Position numbers and translations under genes: made by a program
Shown: positions 18,681 through 28,587 of the stretch, piece by piece
Position numbering within the stretch: the first letter of the stretch is position 1
Layout of the letters: each line of letters starts with the position of its first letter
Notes under the pieces: model-generated
Database searches by the model: none
Seen by the model: only the letters and a program-made list of their open reading frames with translations
What the model was told of the DNA's origin: nothing
Source: Devosia sp. 1566
GTDB lineage: Bacteria; Pseudomonadota; Alphaproteobacteria; Rhizobiales; Devosiaceae
Direction: 5' to 3'
NCBI RefSeq assembly: GCF_004005995.1
Contig: NZ_CP034767.1
Span: 2,976,001-3,040,000 of the forward strand
Length of the DNA: 64,000 nt

Positions 18681-19439
18681 ATGGCTTTGTCGGCCGATGA
18701 GTTGAAACAAAAGATTGAAACCTTGGGGCCGTGGTTCCACAATATCGATCTGGGCGGCGTTTGGACTGCGCCTAACCACTTCCTGGGCGATTATCCCGGC
18801 CGCAAGTACCGCAGATTTGCTGACGCGATCCCCGCTGACCTAACGGGCAAGAGTGTGCTCGATATTGGCTGCAACGCCGGCTTCTATTCACTCGAAATGA
18901 AAAAGCGCGGCGCCGACCGCGTCCTGGCGGTCGATTTCGATGACCACTACCTCGACCAGGCCCGCTTTGTCGCCGAGACAGCGGGAGCCGATATCGAGTT
19001 CCGCAAGCTCTCGGTTTACGATGTCGGGGCGCTGGGCGAGAAATTCGACGTCGTCATCTTCATGGGCGTGCTCTACCACTTGCGCCATCCGCTCTTGGCG
19101 CTCGATTTGATCCGCGAACACGTGGCCAAGGACCTCCTGGTGTTCCAATCCATGCAGCGCGGGTCGACCGAGATCCTGCCGCTCGAGAGCGACTACCCGT
19201 TCACCGAAACCGCCATTTTCGACCAGCCGGGCTATCCCAAACTCCACCTCATTGAGCAGCGCTACAGCAACGACCCAACCAACTGGTTTGTGCCCAATGC
19301 CGCGGCCGCCGAAGCTTTGCTGCGCAGCGCGGGTTTTGAGATCATCAGCCACCCCGAGCAAGAGGTCTATATCTGCCGCACTGCGGCACAATCCCCCTAT
19401 GCCAAGCCGGTCTACCCGGCCACAGGAGCCACTGCATGA
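18681..19439 (+). CDS. SAM-dependent methyltransferase, CmoB-like (TIGR04290-type)
   Basis: 252 residues. Class I methyltransferase motif I is VLDIGCNAGFYS (about 56-67), with the acidic residue after strand 2 in VLAVDFDDHYLDQA. The N-terminal GPWFHNIDLGGVWTAP and the late motif YSNDPTNWFVPN are typical of the CmoB-like branch, but the protein is shorter than true tRNA-modifying CmoB. From memory, this resembles a family found repeatedly next to inositol-phosphate synthase and glycosidase-like genes. AAGGAAC precedes the ATG. It probably methylates a sugar or cyclitol; the acceptor is unknown. It overlaps the next gene by ATGA. Confidence 0.8.
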   Translation: MALSADELKQKIETLGPWFHNIDLGGVWTAPNHFLGDYPGRKYRRFADAIPADLTGKSVLDIGCNAGFYSLEMKKRGADRVLAVDFDDHYLDQARFVAETAGADIEFRKLSVYDVGALGEKFDVVIFMGVLYHLRHPLLALDLIREHVAKDLLVFQSMQRGSTEILPLESDYPFTETAIFDQPGYPKLHLIEQRYSNDPTNWFVPNAAAAEALLRSAGFEIISHPEQEVYICRTAAQSPYAKPVYPATGATA

Positions 19440-20371
19440 TTGAAGCCGCGATGATCTGGAACGAGCCCAACAACAAATCGCATTGGGACCCCGAGATCGA
19501 CCCCGATTGGAGCCGTTTCGGCCAGATGGTCAATTTGGCGGCCGACGCCATCAAGGCACAGAACCCGGCGATCAAGCGTGTGCTCGGTGGCATTTCCCCC
19601 ATCGATCCCGGCTTCATCAATCGCATGAAGGGCTATGGCGTGCTCGACCGGCTCGACGCCGTCGCGCTGCATGGGTTCCCTCTCGACTGGAACTTGTGGC
19701 AGATCGGGGAATGGCCAGCCAAGGTCGACGAAATCCGCGCTGTGACCGACTTGCCGATCTGGATCAGCGAAGTGGGTATTTCCACCTTTGGCGCCGAGGA
19801 GGTCCAGCTTTGGGGCCTGCAGCGTACCGCCGAGCTGCTCAAGGGCAAGGTTGAGCGCATCCAGTGGTACAGCCTCTACGATCTTCCCCGCGAGTGGGAG
19901 GCCACCACTCGCCACCGCGAGGCCGAGGGCTCATCCTATTACCGGCACTTCTATATGGGGCTGCTGCGGGAAGACGGCACGCCCAAGCCAGCCTACGAGG
20001 AGTTCCGCAAGCATACGCCCGATATGGGCGTGGTGCAGTGGTTTCATTACCACGATCACCGGCTCGATGATGCCGTGCGGCACATGAAGGATTTGGGCGT
20101 CACCTATATGCGCACCGGCCTGTCCTGGGCCGATAGCTTCCGTCCCGATGCGCTGGATTGGTTCGACCGCCAGATGAAGGCGCTCGAAGACTTCAACGTC
20201 ACGGTGACCTTCTGCTTTACGCCAGAACACCGCGGTATCGCGCCCCATCACACCAGCGCTCCGCAGGTGCCCGAGGAGTTTGCCGAGTTCTGCCGCCAGA
20301 TGATCGAGCGATATGCGCCCGCTGGCGCGACCAAGGTTAGCGACTCAACCGCTGCACCGCTGCGTGTTTGA
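19436..20371 (+). CDS. circularly permuted clan-A glycosidase-like protein
   Basis: 311 residues, no signal peptide. Its motifs occur in the reverse of the usual order. The acid/base pair (Asn9-Glu10 in MIWNEPNN) and nucleophile (Glu112 in WISEVG) come first. A segment that normally forms the first barrel strands follows at about 199-295: MKDLGVTYMRTGLSWADSF parallels LQDFGIRTVRDGVRWYRIE of the glycosidase encoded at 7425-8564. The C-terminal RQMIERYAPAG would join naturally to the N-terminal IEAAMIWNEP. It overlaps the methyltransferase gene by ATGA. The substrate is unknown, and beta-xylosidase is only the likely automatic label. Confidence 0.7.
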   Translation: MIEAAMIWNEPNNKSHWDPEIDPDWSRFGQMVNLAADAIKAQNPAIKRVLGGISPIDPGFINRMKGYGVLDRLDAVALHGFPLDWNLWQIGEWPAKVDEIRAVTDLPIWISEVGISTFGAEEVQLWGLQRTAELLKGKVERIQWYSLYDLPREWEATTRHREAEGSSYYRHFYMGLLREDGTPKPAYEEFRKHTPDMGVVQWFHYHDHRLDDAVRHMKDLGVTYMRTGLSWADSFRPDALDWFDRQMKALEDFNVTVTFCFTPEHRGIAPHHTSAPQVPEEFAEFCRQMIERYAPAGATKVSDSTAAPLRV

Positions 20372-20379
20372 TCCCTTGG

Positions 20380-20398
20380 GGGCGGCTGTTAGCCGCCC
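20380..20398 (+). terminator. convergent hairpin between inositol operon and F420-type gene
   Basis: GGGCGGCT and AGCCGCCC form an 8-bp stem with a 3-nt loop, 9 bp after the glycosidase-like stop codon. The stop codon of the oppositely oriented Fe-S protein gene lies inside it. Neither strand has a T-run, so its strength is uncertain. Confidence 0.5.
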
Positions 20399-21810
20399 TC
20401 ACCCTTGATCTTGAGCTTGTCCACGAGCTTGCCGATGCGCCCCCGCCCATAGGCCACGCCGTGGTAGACCGCCAGCGCCGCCCGGCTCCAGCCCACATAA
20501 AGCCGAGGCTGGCCGGTCTGCTTGGCAAGCCAGGCCATGCGGTGGCTCCAGGCACTGATACCAAAACGCATCATGTAGATGAGCTTGCGCCGCGGCGCGA
20601 TACCATGCTGGTTCGGTGCGACACGCTTTTTAGGCCGAAGGCCCGGTTTGGGCCAACTCAGCCGATATGCGAGCCCCTCGCGCCGCTGCCGGAACCCCGC
20701 AGCCTGCGTTTGCACCACAAACTCGTGGTCGACCGGCTGCAGATCCAGCCGCCCTTCGCCGATGGCGTTCTTCACCAGACCATGCACCAGCGGCGAGCGC
20801 ACGATCACCACATTGGTGCCGCGCCCGTCCGATGAATAGGGCTCCACCCAGGCGTCGCCAAAGGCGATGTCGGCGGTTTCCGCCACCACGTCGTCGCAGT
20901 AATTGCAGGCCGAGTTCATGAAGAAGCCCGAGCCCCAATCGCCATCCACGAGGTGCCACCAGTCCTGCGTGCGGGCGCTGCCATCGCGCTGCGTCAGCTG
21001 TGCCGTGTACCAATTGGCAGGCCGGTCAGGGTTCTTGAGCCGGTACTCGACTTTTTGCACCTCGCTCCACTCCGCCCCCATCTGCCAGGCAAAGCTTTCG
21101 ATCATCCGAGCGCTTTTCATGTGGCCGCAAAACAGCCCCAGCACGAAAACGATGCGCTCCTTGAGGACAGGATCTTCCTCGCGGAGGAGATTTACCGCCT
21201 TGATAAAACAGGGGATGCCCACCACTGCATAGCGTCCGGGCACGGCACGAATTTGTGCGATGACCCCGGCCATATCCACGGGGTAATAGCGCGACTTGGC
21301 GCCGCCCCGCAGTTCGTCAAGATCACGCGAGATGCGATAGCGGAAAAAGCCATTGCCGGTTTCGGGAAGCTCGGGCGCGACATGGGCGACGCCTTCCACC
21401 AAGCCTTGGCGCAGCAACTCCGCCGCAACCCAGCTGACCATTCCGCCCGAACTGCCTTCGGCCCGGAAATCGGGCTCGGCGACGGCGCCAACATAAGCCG
21501 CCTCATAGCGCCCGATGCGCGGATCGCTGAGAGGCGCCTCGGCAAAACGCTCCAGCGCCAACTGATCCTCGTTGCGCGCCAGCGGCGAAAACGGACAGGT
21601 GCGCGAGAACGCCTCGGTGGCCTCGCCCATGAAACTAGCCGGACCGATGGGCTTTTTCTGCCCATAGGCATCCCAATCCATCGCCGCCGCACCGTTATTC
21701 GCCTGCGCGACGCAACTGCCGCAACCGATGCACAGCCCCGCGCGCACAATGGCGTCAGGACTGACCAGTTTGGGCTCCGCCCGCTTGGGCGCCGGATCAA
21801 GCAAGGACAT
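20389..21810 (-). CDS. coenzyme F420 hydrogenase/dehydrogenase beta-subunit family Fe-S flavoprotein
   Basis: 473 residues. It starts with a 4Fe-4S motif (Cys27, Cys30, Cys33 in GLCIGCGSCVAQANNG) and continues with the FrhB N- and C-terminal domains (EGSSGGMVSWVAAELL; IPCFIKAVNLL; CNYCDDVVAETADIAFGDAWVEPYSSDGRGTN). Such proteins lie next to polysaccharide pyruvyl transferases in many exopolysaccharide clusters, in organisms without F420, where their redox partner is unknown. The ATG at 21810 is used; the reading frame extends upstream but only over the pyruvyl transferase gene, whose end overlaps this start by 14 bp. Confidence 0.88.
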   Translation of the reverse strand: MSLLDPAPKRAEPKLVSPDAIVRAGLCIGCGSCVAQANNGAAAMDWDAYGQKKPIGPASFMGEATEAFSRTCPFSPLARNEDQLALERFAEAPLSDPRIGRYEAAYVGAVAEPDFRAEGSSGGMVSWVAAELLRQGLVEGVAHVAPELPETGNGFFRYRISRDLDELRGGAKSRYYPVDMAGVIAQIRAVPGRYAVVGIPCFIKAVNLLREEDPVLKERIVFVLGLFCGHMKSARMIESFAWQMGAEWSEVQKVEYRLKNPDRPANWYTAQLTQRDGSARTQDWWHLVDGDWGSGFFMNSACNYCDDVVAETADIAFGDAWVEPYSSDGRGTNVVIVRSPLVHGLVKNAIGEGRLDLQPVDHEFVVQTQAAGFRQRREGLAYRLSWPKPGLRPKKRVAPNQHGIAPRRKLIYMMRFGISAWSHRMAWLAKQTGQPRLYVGWSRAALAVYHGVAYGRGRIGKLVDKLKIKGEGG

Positions 21811-22861
21811 GGTCGAGATAGCCGTTGGAATGGACACGCAAGGCTTCGATCCGCGCTGCCACCATGGGGTCGAGAGCTTCTCCCAGGATGGCAGCATATT
21901 GCTCAGCCGACGTCTCGGCACTGGCGAGGTGCCGTTCGGCCCCCACCGTCGCCATGAGATCCCGGACCTTGTTGGAGCGGTAATCGGACAGCGCGGCGGC
22001 AAATGGCTTGTTGTTCAGGAGCGCGAACACGCAGCCATGGAAGAAATTGGTGGCGACTGCGCTGGCCCCAGCAATGAAGCGCGCGAACTCCTCGGGACCC
22101 GCTTCGATCCAGCTTTCGTCGGCCCAGTCATTGCGATAGCCAATGCTGACGAGCCGGAGCCCCTTGTCCTCCGCGAACCGGCGCACGCCCTCCCGGAACC
22201 ATCCGGACAATCCATGACCATAAACCGCCAGATAAGGCGCCTCAGCCACAAGCGGCTCCGCCGTTGGCGGGAATTGCAGGCAAGGATCGAGCACCAGGGT
22301 TGGCTCGAACCCCAAGGCTTCGCTGACGAGGCGATGAGAATTGGCGTCACGCACCGCGATGGCATCGAACTGCCGCAACTTGTCCGCCCAAACCGGATCA
22401 AGGCCATCGCCAGCGGGGTAATTGCCAAAACTGGCGGCGTAAGACGCTAGTTTTCCCGCGCGCAGCCCATCGCCATAAAACAGGGGCACCGCGCCGTACC
22501 AGGGGTGACGCAGGTTCCAGACTTCATCGCTGCCGACAAGGATCAGGTCGAAGATTTCCATGGTTTCGGCCGCATCGAGGGCAAAGCGCTGCGACAGCGG
22601 CAGCGTGTCAAAGGCGGCAAAGAACTTGCCCATCTTCTCGCGATAGCGCGGATAATCTTCGGCCGAGGTCTTGATCGGCAGGAGCGGCTGCAGTGCGCAG
22701 CGCCACTCCAGGCGATTGACCCGGGCGGATTCATGTTCAAGCAACACGGCGTCGAGGCCGCGCGCGCGAAGACCTTCCACCAGTTGCCGCGCCTGCCAGT
22801 ATGAGCCGTAATTGATACACCGATGAAAGGTGAGAACGCCGATCCTTTGCGGTGCAACCAT
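21797..22861 (-). CDS. polysaccharide pyruvyl transferase family protein
   Basis: 354 residues. It has the GT-B-like layout of the CsaB/PssM family: RIGVLTFHRCINYGSYWQ at the N-terminus, LVGSDEVWNL in the middle and ATNFFHGCVFALLNNKPF near the C-terminus. These enzymes add pyruvate ketals from phosphoenolpyruvate to sugar hydroxyls of exopolysaccharides or cell-wall glycans in the cytoplasm. It is coupled to the F420-type Fe-S protein by a 14-bp overlap. It points to a pyruvylated glycan as one product of this region. Confidence 0.88.
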   Translation of the reverse strand: MVAPQRIGVLTFHRCINYGSYWQARQLVEGLRARGLDAVLLEHESARVNRLEWRCALQPLLPIKTSAEDYPRYREKMGKFFAAFDTLPLSQRFALDAAETMEIFDLILVGSDEVWNLRHPWYGAVPLFYGDGLRAGKLASYAASFGNYPAGDGLDPVWADKLRQFDAIAVRDANSHRLVSEALGFEPTLVLDPCLQFPPTAEPLVAEAPYLAVYGHGLSGWFREGVRRFAEDKGLRLVSIGYRNDWADESWIEAGPEEFARFIAGASAVATNFFHGCVFALLNNKPFAAALSDYRSNKVRDLMATVGAERHLASAETSAEQYAAILGEALDPMVAARIEALRVHSNGYLDHVLA

Positions 22862-22984
22862 GCTTAGACGATACCTGAAACAATAAAGAACGCTGCCTTA
22901 AGAACACGAGGGACCGTGCGAAGGCAATGGTGCCCCCTCTCAGCCGGCGTCGAACTCGTCATCGACCGGGTGGCGTTTTCAACG

Positions 22985-23773
22985 CTAGCCTGCCCCAGCC
23001 TCAAGGTTGGACAGAACCATCACGAGGACGAAGCCAAGTCCGATCGCAATAGCGGCCGACTGCTGGAACTGGTGGCTTTCCGCTTCGGGCAGCAAACTAC
23101 CGATGGTCAGATAAAACATGGCGCCCGCACCCAAGCCGAGAAGGCTGCCCAGAACGGGTTCGGGTAGGCCTTTGAGCAGGAACCAGCCGACCATTGCCGA
23201 AACAAACAGCGAAACGCCGATCAGGCTGGTCCACAGCAAGGTCTTGCGGGCGGCGCCTTCCTCTCCCGAAGCGGCATCAATGGCTCCGAGGCTCAAGCCC
23301 TCGCTGATATTGTCGAGAACGATGGCCAGTCCTACGATCAGTGCCACCCGCAGATCCGCAGCGGCGCTGACCCCGATCGCCAGTCCCTCGATCAGTTCTT
23401 CAGAACTGGTCGCCGCCCCGATCACTGCGACCTTGCGCGCTCCCTTGTTGTGGCGCTTCTGCTTGGCGTCAACTGCCGGCTTCTGGTCTGCCTCAGGCCC
23501 GGCCAAGGCACCGTGGTTTACCAAAAGATCCAGCCCGTAGACCAAGGCGAACCCTACGGCAAAACAGACCGCAACCAAGGCCAGCGGCGCCCGCTCCAAA
23601 GCGCTGGGCACCAGTTCGAAGGCAAAAGTGCCCAGCAGCACGCCCGCGGCCAGGCCCACGGCCAGGCTCAGGAACAGCGATGACGGGCGGATTCGCGTGG
23701 CGATGAAACCGCCGAGTGGTGAGGCAAGGCCCGCAACCAAAGCCACGCCGAGTACAGGAAGCAAGCCGTCCAT
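22985..23773 (-). CDS. ZIP-family transporter-like membrane protein lacking usual His ligands
   Basis: 262 residues with about eight hydrophobic helices and a charged cytoplasmic loop (about 92-113), the ZupT/ZIP layout. ZIP metal importers bind Zn, Fe or Mn through HNxxEG and HExxHE motifs in helices 4 and 5. Here the matching segments read SSEELIEGLAIG (123-134) and LDNISEGL (153-160), so the Glu-Gly part is kept but the histidines are absent. Substrate specificity must differ, or it is not a metal carrier. It follows the DNA ligase gene by 7 bp and is probably co-transcribed. Confidence 0.75.
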   Translation of the reverse strand: MDGLLPVLGVALVAGLASPLGGFIATRIRPSSLFLSLAVGLAAGVLLGTFAFELVPSALERAPLALVAVCFAVGFALVYGLDLLVNHGALAGPEADQKPAVDAKQKRHNKGARKVAVIGAATSSEELIEGLAIGVSAAADLRVALIVGLAIVLDNISEGLSLGAIDAASGEEGAARKTLLWTSLIGVSLFVSAMVGWFLLKGLPEPVLGSLLGLGAGAMFYLTIGSLLPEAESHQFQQSAAIAIGLGFVLVMVLSNLEAGAG

Positions 23774-23780
23774 GATGTTC

Positions 23781-24842
23781 CTAGAGGTTCAGCGCAGCCA
23801 AGCTCTCGGCCGAAGCCGCCGGGGCGATCTGCTCGAAAGTGCATTGGCGTGGCGCTTTGTCCGGACGCCAGCGATGTAGCCGCGTGCCATGCCGGAACCG
23901 GCCGGCCGTAACGTGGTCGTAGAACACCTCGACCACGAGTTCGGGTTTGAGCGCCACCCATTGAGTCGAGCGCTCTGTGCTCCAGCGGCTGGGGCCGCCT
24001 GGAGCGTCGCCGGTAAAGCCCTCGCCGCCGGCAAGCGCCTCTACCCTCGCGGTGATTTCGGCACGGTCGCGCGAAGCGATGCCCGAGGTAAAGCCCACAT
24101 GATCGAGCAAGCCTTGCTCGTTATAGAGCCCGAGCAGCAGGGAGCCGACCTCGTGATTATTGCTCCCGTAGCGAAAGCCACCAACAACGCAATCGGCGGT
24201 CCGGATGCGCTTGATCTTGAGCATCGCCCTCGTGCCACTCTGATAGGGTTCGTTACTGGGCTTGGCGATGACCCCGTCGATTGCTGCGCCGGTCTGCCCC
24301 AGCCAGCCTTCTGCAACGGCTCGATCTTGGGTACGCGGGGACAAGCGCAGCCGCGCGGCCTCCGGGGCATGTGCCAGCAAGGCTTCGAGCTTTTGCCGCC
24401 GCTCCGAAAATGGCGCGCCGATCAGACTGGCGCCGTCTTCATCGGCCAGCAGGTCAAAGGCCACGAGCAGGGCTGGGGTATCCGCCGCAAGCTTGCGCAC
24501 GCGACTTTCCGCGGGATGCAGCCGCATCTGCAGGGCATCAAAGGACAAGGTGCCGGCGGCGGGAATTACCAGCTCGCCATCGAGCACGAACTGCTCGGCA
24601 GGAACCTCCGCGAGCGCAGCAACCATCTCCGGGAAGTACCGGCCCAAAGGCTTGCCCGACTTAGCAAAGAGCGCGACCTCACCTCCGGCCTTAACGGCAA
24701 TGCAGCGAAAGCCATCCCATTTCGGCTCGAACTGCCAGCCCTCGCCTTGCGGCAAGTCCTCGACGAGCTTTGCTTCCATGGGCTCAATGAAGTCAGAAGG
24801 CGGGGGTGGGGACGGTGTCGCGATCTTGTGCACTTTGGGCAT
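23781..24842 (-). CDS. ligC: ATP-dependent DNA ligase, LigC type
   Basis: 353 residues. The nucleotidyl-transfer motif I EPKWDGFR gives Lys41 as the AMP-accepting residue; motifs LDGELVI, DGVIAKP and LKIKRIRTADCVVGG and a C-terminal OB-fold (WVALKPELVVEVFYDHVT) follow. LigC-type enzymes seal breaks in stationary-phase or end-joining repair, beside the NAD-dependent replicative ligase. No Ku gene is in the window. A near-match EcfG promoter lies about 20 bp upstream, which would fit a stress role. It heads a two-gene unit with the ZIP-like gene. Confidence 0.92.
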   Translation of the reverse strand: MPKVHKIATPSPPPPSDFIEPMEAKLVEDLPQGEGWQFEPKWDGFRCIAVKAGGEVALFAKSGKPLGRYFPEMVAALAEVPAEQFVLDGELVIPAAGTLSFDALQMRLHPAESRVRKLAADTPALLVAFDLLADEDGASLIGAPFSERRQKLEALLAHAPEAARLRLSPRTQDRAVAEGWLGQTGAAIDGVIAKPSNEPYQSGTRAMLKIKRIRTADCVVGGFRYGSNNHEVGSLLLGLYNEQGLLDHVGFTSGIASRDRAEITARVEALAGGEGFTGDAPGGPSRWSTERSTQWVALKPELVVEVFYDHVTAGRFRHGTRLHRWRPDKAPRQCTFEQIAPAASAESLAALNL

Positions 24843-24863
24843 GGGGGATACTCCGCTTCTTCA

Positions 24864-24888
24864 AGCGGACTCCCTTGCCCTTGGTTCC
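24864..24888 (-). promoter_or_regulatory. possible EcfG-type promoter of ligC (imperfect)
   Basis: On the minus strand GGAAC (24888-24884), a 16-bp spacer and CGCT (24867-24864) lie 22 bp before the ligC start. The -35 and spacing are exact; the -10 differs from CGTT at one base. Geometry is good, so this is a weaker candidate. Confidence 0.35.
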
Positions 24889-24931
24889 CGCAAGCCGCAT
24901 GGTCCGGCCAATTGCCGCGAAAGGATTACCT

Positions 24932-26335
24932 ATGATGAACACCAGTGCGCTCGACGCCGTCCTCGCCCAGGTTGACCAGGGCCTGGACGCTAGCCTAGAA
25001 CGGCTCAAAGCCCTGCTGCGCATCCCCTCTATCTCGACCGATCCAGCCTTTGCGCAGGATTGCCAGCGCGCCGCCGATTGGCTGGTCGAGGACCTGCAGG
25101 GCCTCGGCTTTGAGGCCGCTGCCCGCCCCACGCCCGGCCACCCGATCGTTGTCGCCCATGGTCCACAAACACCCGGGCCGCATGTGCTGTTCTATGGCCA
25201 CTATGACGTGCAGCCGGTCGATCCCCTCGCGCTCTGGCACACCGACCCCTTTGAGCCCGTGATCAAGGAGGGTCCCGAAGGCCGCACCATCATTGTCGGC
25301 CGCGGCGCCTCGGACGACAAGGGGCAGTTGATGACCTTCCTCGAAGCCTGCCGCGCCTGGAAGGCGGCTACCGGCAGCCTGCCGGTGCGCGTCTCCGTCA
25401 TGCTGGAAGGCGAGGAAGAAAGCGGCGGCAAGAACCTGCCCGGCTTCATGCAGGCCAATGCCCAAGAGCTGCGCGCCGACGTGGCGCTCGTGTGCGACAC
25501 CGATATGTGGGACCGGCAGACGCCTTCCATCACCTCCATGCTGCGCGGCCTGGTGGGTGAGGAGATCACCGTCACCTGCGCCAACAAGGATTTGCACTCC
25601 GGCATGTTCGGCAATGCCGCGCGCAATCCCAACCAGGTCGTCGCCGATATTGTCGCCTCCCTGCGCGCTCCCGATGGCAGCGTGACGCTTGAGGGTTTTT
25701 ACGACGACGTCCCCGAAATCACCCCCGAGCTGCGCGCGCAATGGGAAGGTCTTGGCTTCGACGAGGCCGCGTTCCTTGGCAGTGTCGGCCTGTCGATCCC
25801 GGCCGGGGAAGCGGGTCGCTCGGTGCTGGAAACGATCTGGTCGCGCCCGACCTGCGAGATCAATGGCATCTGGGGCGGCTATACCGGCGACGGCTTCAAG
25901 ACAGTGATCCCCTCGCAAGCAAGCGCCAAAATCTCGTTCCGGCTCGTTGGCAATATGGATCCGGACAAGATCCGCGCCGCCTTCCGCCGCCATGTGGAAG
26001 CTCGGATCCCGGCCGATTGCACCGTGACCTTCAAGGAACATGGCGGCTCGCCTGCGGTAACCGTGCCCAGCGAGGGCATCTATCTGCGTCAGGCGCTCAA
26101 GGCGCTGTCGGACGAATGGAACAAGCCGGCCGTTATCACTGGGTCGGGCGGCTCGATCCCCGTGGCGGGCGAGTTCAAGTCCATTCTCGGGCTCAACACG
26201 CTACTGATCGGCTTTGCCCATGTGGACGATGCGATCCACTCGCCCAACGAGAAATATGATCTGGAAAGCTTCCACCGCGGCATTCGCGCCTGGGTGCGGG
26301 TGCTCGCCGCCTTTGCCGATTCCGCCAAGGCCTAA
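24932..26335 (+). CDS. M20 family metallopeptidase (dipeptidase, ArgE/DapE/CNDP type)
   Basis: 467 residues. Metal-binding and catalytic motifs are intact: FYGHYDVQP (His), GRGASDDKGQ (Asp bridging), EGEEESGG (catalytic Glu pair), CDTD and the late AHVDDAIHSPNEKYD (His). A lid/dimerisation domain is inserted after residue 200. Enzymes of this group cleave dipeptides or N-acyl amino acids in the cytoplasm with two zinc ions. AAAGG lies 8 bp before the first of two adjacent ATGs. It is divergent from ligC and convergent with psuK; no functional link to either is evident. Confidence 0.92.
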   Translation: MMNTSALDAVLAQVDQGLDASLERLKALLRIPSISTDPAFAQDCQRAADWLVEDLQGLGFEAAARPTPGHPIVVAHGPQTPGPHVLFYGHYDVQPVDPLALWHTDPFEPVIKEGPEGRTIIVGRGASDDKGQLMTFLEACRAWKAATGSLPVRVSVMLEGEEESGGKNLPGFMQANAQELRADVALVCDTDMWDRQTPSITSMLRGLVGEEITVTCANKDLHSGMFGNAARNPNQVVADIVASLRAPDGSVTLEGFYDDVPEITPELRAQWEGLGFDEAAFLGSVGLSIPAGEAGRSVLETIWSRPTCEINGIWGGYTGDGFKTVIPSQASAKISFRLVGNMDPDKIRAAFRRHVEARIPADCTVTFKEHGGSPAVTVPSEGIYLRQALKALSDEWNKPAVITGSGGSIPVAGEFKSILGLNTLLIGFAHVDDAIHSPNEKYDLESFHRGIRAWVRVLAAFADSAKA

Positions 26336-26343
26336 CGTGTATT

Positions 26344-26375
26344 GGACAGCCGGCAGTTCAGGCCGCCGGCTGTCC
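26344..26375 (+). terminator. convergent terminator hairpin
   Basis: GGACAGCCGGC and GCCGGCTGTCC form a perfect 11-bp stem with a 10-nt loop, between the M20 peptidase gene and psuK. It overlaps the last codons of psuK. No clear T-run follows on either strand, but stem strength and position suggest shared termination. Confidence 0.6.
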
Positions 26376-27238
26376 GCCCAAGAACTGCACCGCCTCGGCA
26401 CCGGCCACAATGGCGCGCGCCAGGGCATCAGCCGGCTCGGCCCCCCCCAGATGGGCCGCCACAAAGCCCGCGGCAAAAGCATCGCCGGCCCCCGTGGAGT
26501 CGACGACCGGAACCACGGGCGCGGGTAGCGCCAGCCGCAGGCCGTCCTTGCCGCCTAGGGCGGCGCCATAGCGGCCGCGCTTGATCACCACATTGCTGAA
26601 GTGATCCCCCAGCAGCCGCATCTGCGGCTCAAAGCCAACCACCCCGCAAAGGGTTTCCGCCTCGGTGTCGTTGGCAAATAGCCAGTCGGCGCCACTGGTC
26701 CAGCGCAGGAACTCGGCCGGCCCAACCTCATCGAGAAAGCCGATGGACGCGGGATCGATAGCTACCTCGATGCCGCGCGAGCGAGCGGTGGCGAGCAGCG
26801 CCTGAACGGCATGGCGCGGTGTTGCAGCAAAAAAGCTGTAGCCCGATACCATTACCATTCCGACACCCTCAAGCAGGCTTGGGGGCAAGTCTTCAGCACA
26901 CAGATGCAGGTTTGCCCCGCGGTCGGTCAGGAAGCTGCGCTCGCCGTCTGGGTCGAGCAAGGTCACCAAGACCCCTGAGGGCAGGGATTTGTCGGCACCA
27001 AGCGCCGGGATCACTCCCAGACCGCGGAAGTAGTTCTCATACATCGGCTGGTCCGCAACCCCCACCCGAGCAGCAAACAGCACTTCTGTCCCCATGGAAC
27101 CCAGCCACACGGCCTGGTTGGCGCCCGAACCGCCGGGGCGGCTGCGAATAGTGGCGCGGCGGTCCGAGCCTTGCACGACAGGGCCTTCAGGCTGGACGAT
27201 GACGTCCGTCATCACGTCCCCGATCACCAAGACCCGGC

Positions 27239-27242
<4 letters not shown>
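26358..27242 (-). CDS. psuK: PfkB-family kinase, probable pseudouridine kinase
   Basis: 294 residues of the ribokinase fold: N-terminal GDVMTDVIVQPEGP, sugar site RPGGSGANQAVWLGSMG and the C-terminal anion-hole/catalytic motif DSTGAGDAFAAGFVAAHLGG with the base Asp. It overlaps the pseudouridine-5'-phosphate glycosidase gene by 4 bp (ATGA). That pairing identifies it as the kinase that phosphorylates pseudouridine before the glycosidase splits it into uracil and ribose 5-phosphate. The family alone would not settle the substrate. Confidence 0.88.
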
Positions 27243-28186
<944 letters not shown>

Positions 28187-28587
28187 GGGAAATCGTTCCG
28201 CTGCCAGAATAAAGGCGGTTTTGCGCCAGTGTGCGCGGCGGCTTGTGCGCCTTGTCGACGCAGGGCGTCAAGTGGGTCTGCGTGTGGCGCCATTTTCCCT
28301 TGTCGCCCCCGGCATTTGGCTCTAGTTTGGCAGCAATTCCAGCGTTGAAAGGGCACTTCGCTGTACACGGTTTGGGTTGATCGCGCCGTCTGCGCGGACC
28401 GATTTGCTCCCGGCTTTGGGCTCACGGCAGCAGTTTGTTTCAGCGTTCCAGCGCGCTTGTTCGCCATGCCGGCAGGGGCTCTTGCCTCGCCGGCGCCACA
28501 AAGATGAACGCCCTCTGAACATTTGTTCAGGCGGCCAGTTCGCCTCCCTTTTCTATCTCTATTTCCATCTCACAGGAGCTCCATCAC
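28187..28587. other. 400-bp divergent intergenic region, psuG / potF
   Basis: This region should hold the promoters of psuGK (minus) and the pot operon (plus). I see one inverted repeat at 28515-28530, close to potF, and no convincing gene or riboswitch. Confidence 0.4.
28515..28530. promoter_or_regulatory. inverted repeat upstream of potF, candidate operator
   Basis: CTGAACATTTGTTCAG has two perfect 6-bp arms around a 4-bp centre, 58 bp before the potF start. Size and position suit a dimeric repressor site. A related palindrome with the TGTTCA half-site occurs at the far end of the operon (32967-32983). The regulator is unknown. Confidence 0.45.

Noticed and set aside
19436..20371. Truncation or frameshift as the explanation for the odd glycosidase
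   Set aside because: The frame runs from a coupled ATGA start to a stop followed by a hairpin, both catalytic residues are present, and the ends fit a permutation.
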